NCBI RefSeq assembly: GCF_000430705.1
Contig: NZ_AUMN01000031.1
Span: forward strand, 1 to 43,487
Length of the DNA stretch: 43,487 bases
Direction of reading: 5' to 3'
Origin: Arthrobacter castelli DSM 16402
Lineage (GTDB): Bacteria; Actinomycetota; Actinomycetes; Actinomycetales; Micrococcaceae
Shown here one piece after another: positions 41,561 through 43,487 of the stretch. A program made the translations under genes and the position numbers. Below the pieces are notes generated by a model. It had not been told where the DNA came from and did no database searches. It worked only from the letters and a program-made list of their open reading frames with translations. Every line of letters starts with the position of its first letter. The first letter of the stretch is position 1.

Positions 41561-42943
41561 ATGACGCAGTACGCCGTAACCAACCCAGCCACTGGTGAGG
41601 TGCTCAAGACCTACCCCACCGCCACGGACGAACAGATCCAGCAGGCACTGTCCAGCGCGGATTCGGCATTCGGTACGTGGAAGAACAGTTCCCGGCAGGG
41701 CCGTGTCGACCTGCTCAACCGGGTCGCCGCTATCTACGCCGAGCGCCGTGACGAACTGGCGGCCATCATCACCCGGGAAATGGGCAAGCCGGTCAAGCAG
41801 GCCGAGGGCGAGATCGACATTGTGGTCTCGATTTACCGCTACTACGCGGACAACGGCCCCACCTACTTGGCGGATGAAGAGCTGGACGTGGTCTCCGGCG
41901 GGACCGCCAAAGTCGTCAAGGAAGGCCTCGGCCCGCTGCTGGGGATCATGCCGTGGAACTTCCCGTACTACCAGGTGGCTCGGTTCGCCGCGCCTAACCT
42001 GATGAACGGCAACACCATCCTGCTCAAGCACGCTCCGCAGTGCCCTGAGTCGGCGCTGGCGATGGAGCAGATCTTCCTCGACGCCGGTGCTCCCGAGGGT
42101 GCCTACGTCAACGTCTTTGCCACCAATGAGCAGGCCGCCGACATCATCGCCGACCCGCGGGTGCAGGGCGTTTCGCTGACCGGTTCCGAGCGCGCGGGTG
42201 CCTCGGTGGCCGAGACCGCCGGGCGGAACCTGAAGAAGGTTGTACTGGAGCTCGGCGGTTCCGACCCGTTCCTGGTGCTGGACTCGGCCGATACCAAGAA
42301 GGCGGCGAAGCTGGCCATGATCGGGCGCTTCGGCAACACGGGGCAAGCCTGCAACGCCGCGAAGCGGATCATCGTGGACGAGAAGGTCTACGACGAATTC
42401 GCCGAAAATTTCACCTCGGCCGTCAAGGGCATTTCCGTAGGCGATCCGTCCGAGGGCTCCACCTTCGTGGGCCCGCTGTCCTCCGTGGCTGCACGCGACG
42501 GACTTGCCGCCCAGGTGCAGGACGCCGTCGACAAGGGGGCCACGGTGCTGGCGGGCGGTGAACCGATTGAACGCGACGGCGCCTGGTACCAGCCGACCAT
42601 CCTGACCGGAGTCACCGAGGAAATGCGCGCCTACACCGAAGAGCTGTTCGGCCCCGTCGCCGTGCTGTACAAGGTGTCCGGACCGGACCATGCCGTGGAG
42701 ATGGCCAACAACACTGCCTACGGGCTCAGCGCGTCGGTGCAGACCGCCGATCCCAAGCAGGCCGAGGAAATCGCCTCCCGCCTGGAGACCGGCATGGTGT
42801 TCATCAACGAACCGGCCGGCACCGCCGCCGAGCTACCTTTCGGCGGCGTGAAACGCTCCGGCATTGGCCGCGAGCTCGGCAAGTACGGCATGGACGAGTT
42901 CGTGAACAAGAAGATGGTCAAGACCGCTCCGCCGAAGAAGTAG
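41561..42943 (+). CDS. NAD(P)-dependent aldehyde dehydrogenase, succinate-semialdehyde type
   Basis: The 460-residue protein has the aldehyde dehydrogenase active site: E230 in V-V-L-E-L-G-G-S-D-P-F, C264 in G-Q-A-C-N-A-A-K-R, and P-W-N-F-P near 131. E-L-F-G-P-V-A is in the third quarter and F-G-G-V-K-R-S-G-I-G-R-E-L-G near the end. G-Q-A-C-N-A-A-K-R and the short N-terminus fit the GabD/YneI-like group that oxidises succinic semialdehyde. It follows the ThDP enzyme by 34 bases with a GAAAGTGAGA leader, so the two are likely one operon: decarboxylation to an aldehyde, then oxidation to the acid. Confidence 0.9.
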   Translation: MTQYAVTNPATGEVLKTYPTATDEQIQQALSSADSAFGTWKNSSRQGRVDLLNRVAAIYAERRDELAAIITREMGKPVKQAEGEIDIVVSIYRYYADNGPTYLADEELDVVSGGTAKVVKEGLGPLLGIMPWNFPYYQVARFAAPNLMNGNTILLKHAPQCPESALAMEQIFLDAGAPEGAYVNVFATNEQAADIIADPRVQGVSLTGSERAGASVAETAGRNLKKVVLELGGSDPFLVLDSADTKKAAKLAMIGRFGNTGQACNAAKRIIVDEKVYDEFAENFTSAVKGISVGDPSEGSTFVGPLSSVAARDGLAAQVQDAVDKGATVLAGGEPIERDGAWYQPTILTGVTEEMRAYTEELFGPVAVLYKVSGPDHAVEMANNTAYGLSASVQTADPKQAEEIASRLETGMVFINEPAGTAAELPFGGVKRSGIGRELGKYGMDEFVNKKMVKTAPPKK

Positions 42944-42984
42944 CGTATGCGGCGCGGCGTGGCACCTCACCCGCGGGGAGGGGC

Positions 42985-43087
42985 CCGAGCCGTGCCGAAG
43001 TAGGGTCCGAGCCGTGCCGAAGTAGCGCCCGAGCCGCGAAATAGCCCCTTGCAACCCGCTACCTCGGCGGGGAGGGACTATTTCGCG
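42985..43087. repeat. Direct repeats and long inverted repeat beside the insertion sequence
   Basis: CCGAGCCGTGCCGAAGTAG occurs at 42985-43003 and 43007-43025 (22-base period) and again in degenerate form at 43029-43044. CGCGAAATAG (43035-43044) pairs perfectly with CTATTTCGCG (43078-43087) around the core GCAACCCGCTACCTCGGCGG. That core also occurs, with small changes, at 30850-30885. No gene is visible between 42944 and 43166. Confidence 0.75.
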
Positions 43088-43166
43088 TTCTCGGGGCCCT
43101 GCCGCATCGCGTTGCCGAGGACTTCCGCATACAGGCGAGGGGCTATCTCGGTGAACGGACGCGCTA

Positions 43167-43487
43167 GGGCGTGTCTCCTAAACTGATGTGGCTTTGGCGG
43201 GCAGGCTGGGAGTATGGCTTCTCGTAGTGTTCTCAGTGATGATCAGTGGTCGTTGATTCAGCCGTTGTTGCCTTCTTCTGATGGGCGGCCGGGTCGTCCG
43301 TTTGGTGATGACCGGAAGGTGGTGGAGGGCATTATTTACCGGTTTCGGTGCGGTATTGCCTGGCGGGATCTGCCAGCGGAGTTCGGACCGTGGCAGACGG
43401 TGTGGAAGCGTCATCGACGCTACAGCGGTGATGGCACGTGGGACCGCGTGCTGGGTTCGCTGCTGGGAGATGCTGACCAGCTCGGTT
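43167..43487 (+). mobile_element. IS5-family insertion sequence, left part (cut by window edge)
   Basis: The likely left terminal inverted repeat starts GGGCGTGTCTCCTAAAC at 43167, preceded by CTA, which fits the TA-containing target of IS5/IS427-type elements. The transposase frame begins 47 bases inside. The right end lies outside the window, so the length, right repeat and target duplication cannot be read. Confidence 0.8.
43214..43487 (+). CDS. IS5-family transposase, N-terminal part (cut by window edge)
   Basis: The open frame from ATG 43214 to the window end gives about 91 residues: MASRSVLSDDQWSLIQPLLP, then G-R-P-F-G-D-D-R-K-V-V-E-G-I-I-Y-R-F-R-C-G-I-A-W-R-D-L-P, and F-G-P-W-Q-T-V-W-K-R-H-R-R-Y. 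This is the N-terminal DUF4096 domain of IS5/IS427-type transposases. In that group the enzyme is often made from two overlapping frames by frameshifting; the DDE catalytic part lies beyond the edge. Codon use is less GC-rich at third positions than in its neighbours, as expected of a mobile element. Confidence 0.92.
   Translation, partial: MASRSVLSDDQWSLIQPLLPSSDGRPGRPFGDDRKVVEGIIYRFRCGIAWRDLPAEFGPWQTVWKRHRRYSGDGTWDRVLGSLLGDADQLG

Noticed and set aside
39811-42691. Two long minus-strand frames opposite the ThDP enzyme and the aldehyde dehydrogenase
   Set aside because: Both are codon-phase shadows of strongly conserved genes and show no recognisable domain.

Overview
The window is chromosomal DNA from a high-GC actinobacterium. 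A member of the Micrococcales, Arthrobacter-like, is my best guess. The reasons are GC-rich third codon positions, the N-terminus of a homodimeric-type pyruvate dehydrogenase E1 (AceE) at the left edge, an ECF41-type sigma factor, a PucR regulator, an IdeR/DtxR-type iron box and several starts that look leaderless. About 39 protein genes can be supported, most of them catabolic or regulatory. I see no rRNA, tRNA, CRISPR array or prophage.

Layout. 1-466: aceE, partial, minus strand. 607-4687: an SDR, a nucleoside hydrolase overlapping a ribokinase, and a convergent MFS transporter, which together suggest nucleoside salvage. 4796-9318: an IclR regulator beside a minus-strand operon of GntP permease, CaiB-type CoA transferase and HMG-CoA-lyase-like enzyme, which reads as a complete import, CoA activation and cleavage pathway for a branched hydroxy-dicarboxylic acid. 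9551-14168: a YrhK protein, a DUF1264 protein, an AT-richer RelA/SpoT-type alarmone synthetase, a CynX/NimT-like MFS carrier and a siderophore-interacting protein preceded by an iron box. 14169-19827: an M20 amidohydrolase, a YtcJ-like amidohydrolase and an MHS-type transporter, divergent from a PucR regulator.

20242-28063: an exported lipoprotein, then a minus-strand block of BadF-type sugar kinase, RpiR/MurR regulator, two ABC permeases, a sugar-binding lipoprotein and MurQ. The block reads as N-acetylmuramic acid (or related amino-sugar) scavenging through an ABC importer instead of a PTS. A perfect inverted repeat covers the predicted -10 of the binding-protein promoter. 28199-34227: an HSL-family esterase, an AlkD-like HEAT protein, an SDR, an AlkZ-like winged-helix protein, and an ECF41 sigma factor divergent from a FAD oxidoreductase that has a near-consensus ECF41 promoter. 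34348-39624: LysR and TetR regulators, SDRs, a small membrane protein, a 36-residue hydrophobic peptide, an HSL esterase that has lost its catalytic serine through an internal in-frame deletion, and a two-domain VOC protein. 39880-42943: a ThDP-dependent decarboxylase-like enzyme and a succinate-semialdehyde-type dehydrogenase, possibly a 2-oxo-acid to acid shunt. 43167-43487: the left end of an IS5-family insertion sequence that runs off the window.

Three intergenic regions (19828-20241, 30793-30906, 42944-43166) hold GC-rich repeats, two of which share a core. Function statements rest on motif recognition by eye; no database search was possible.
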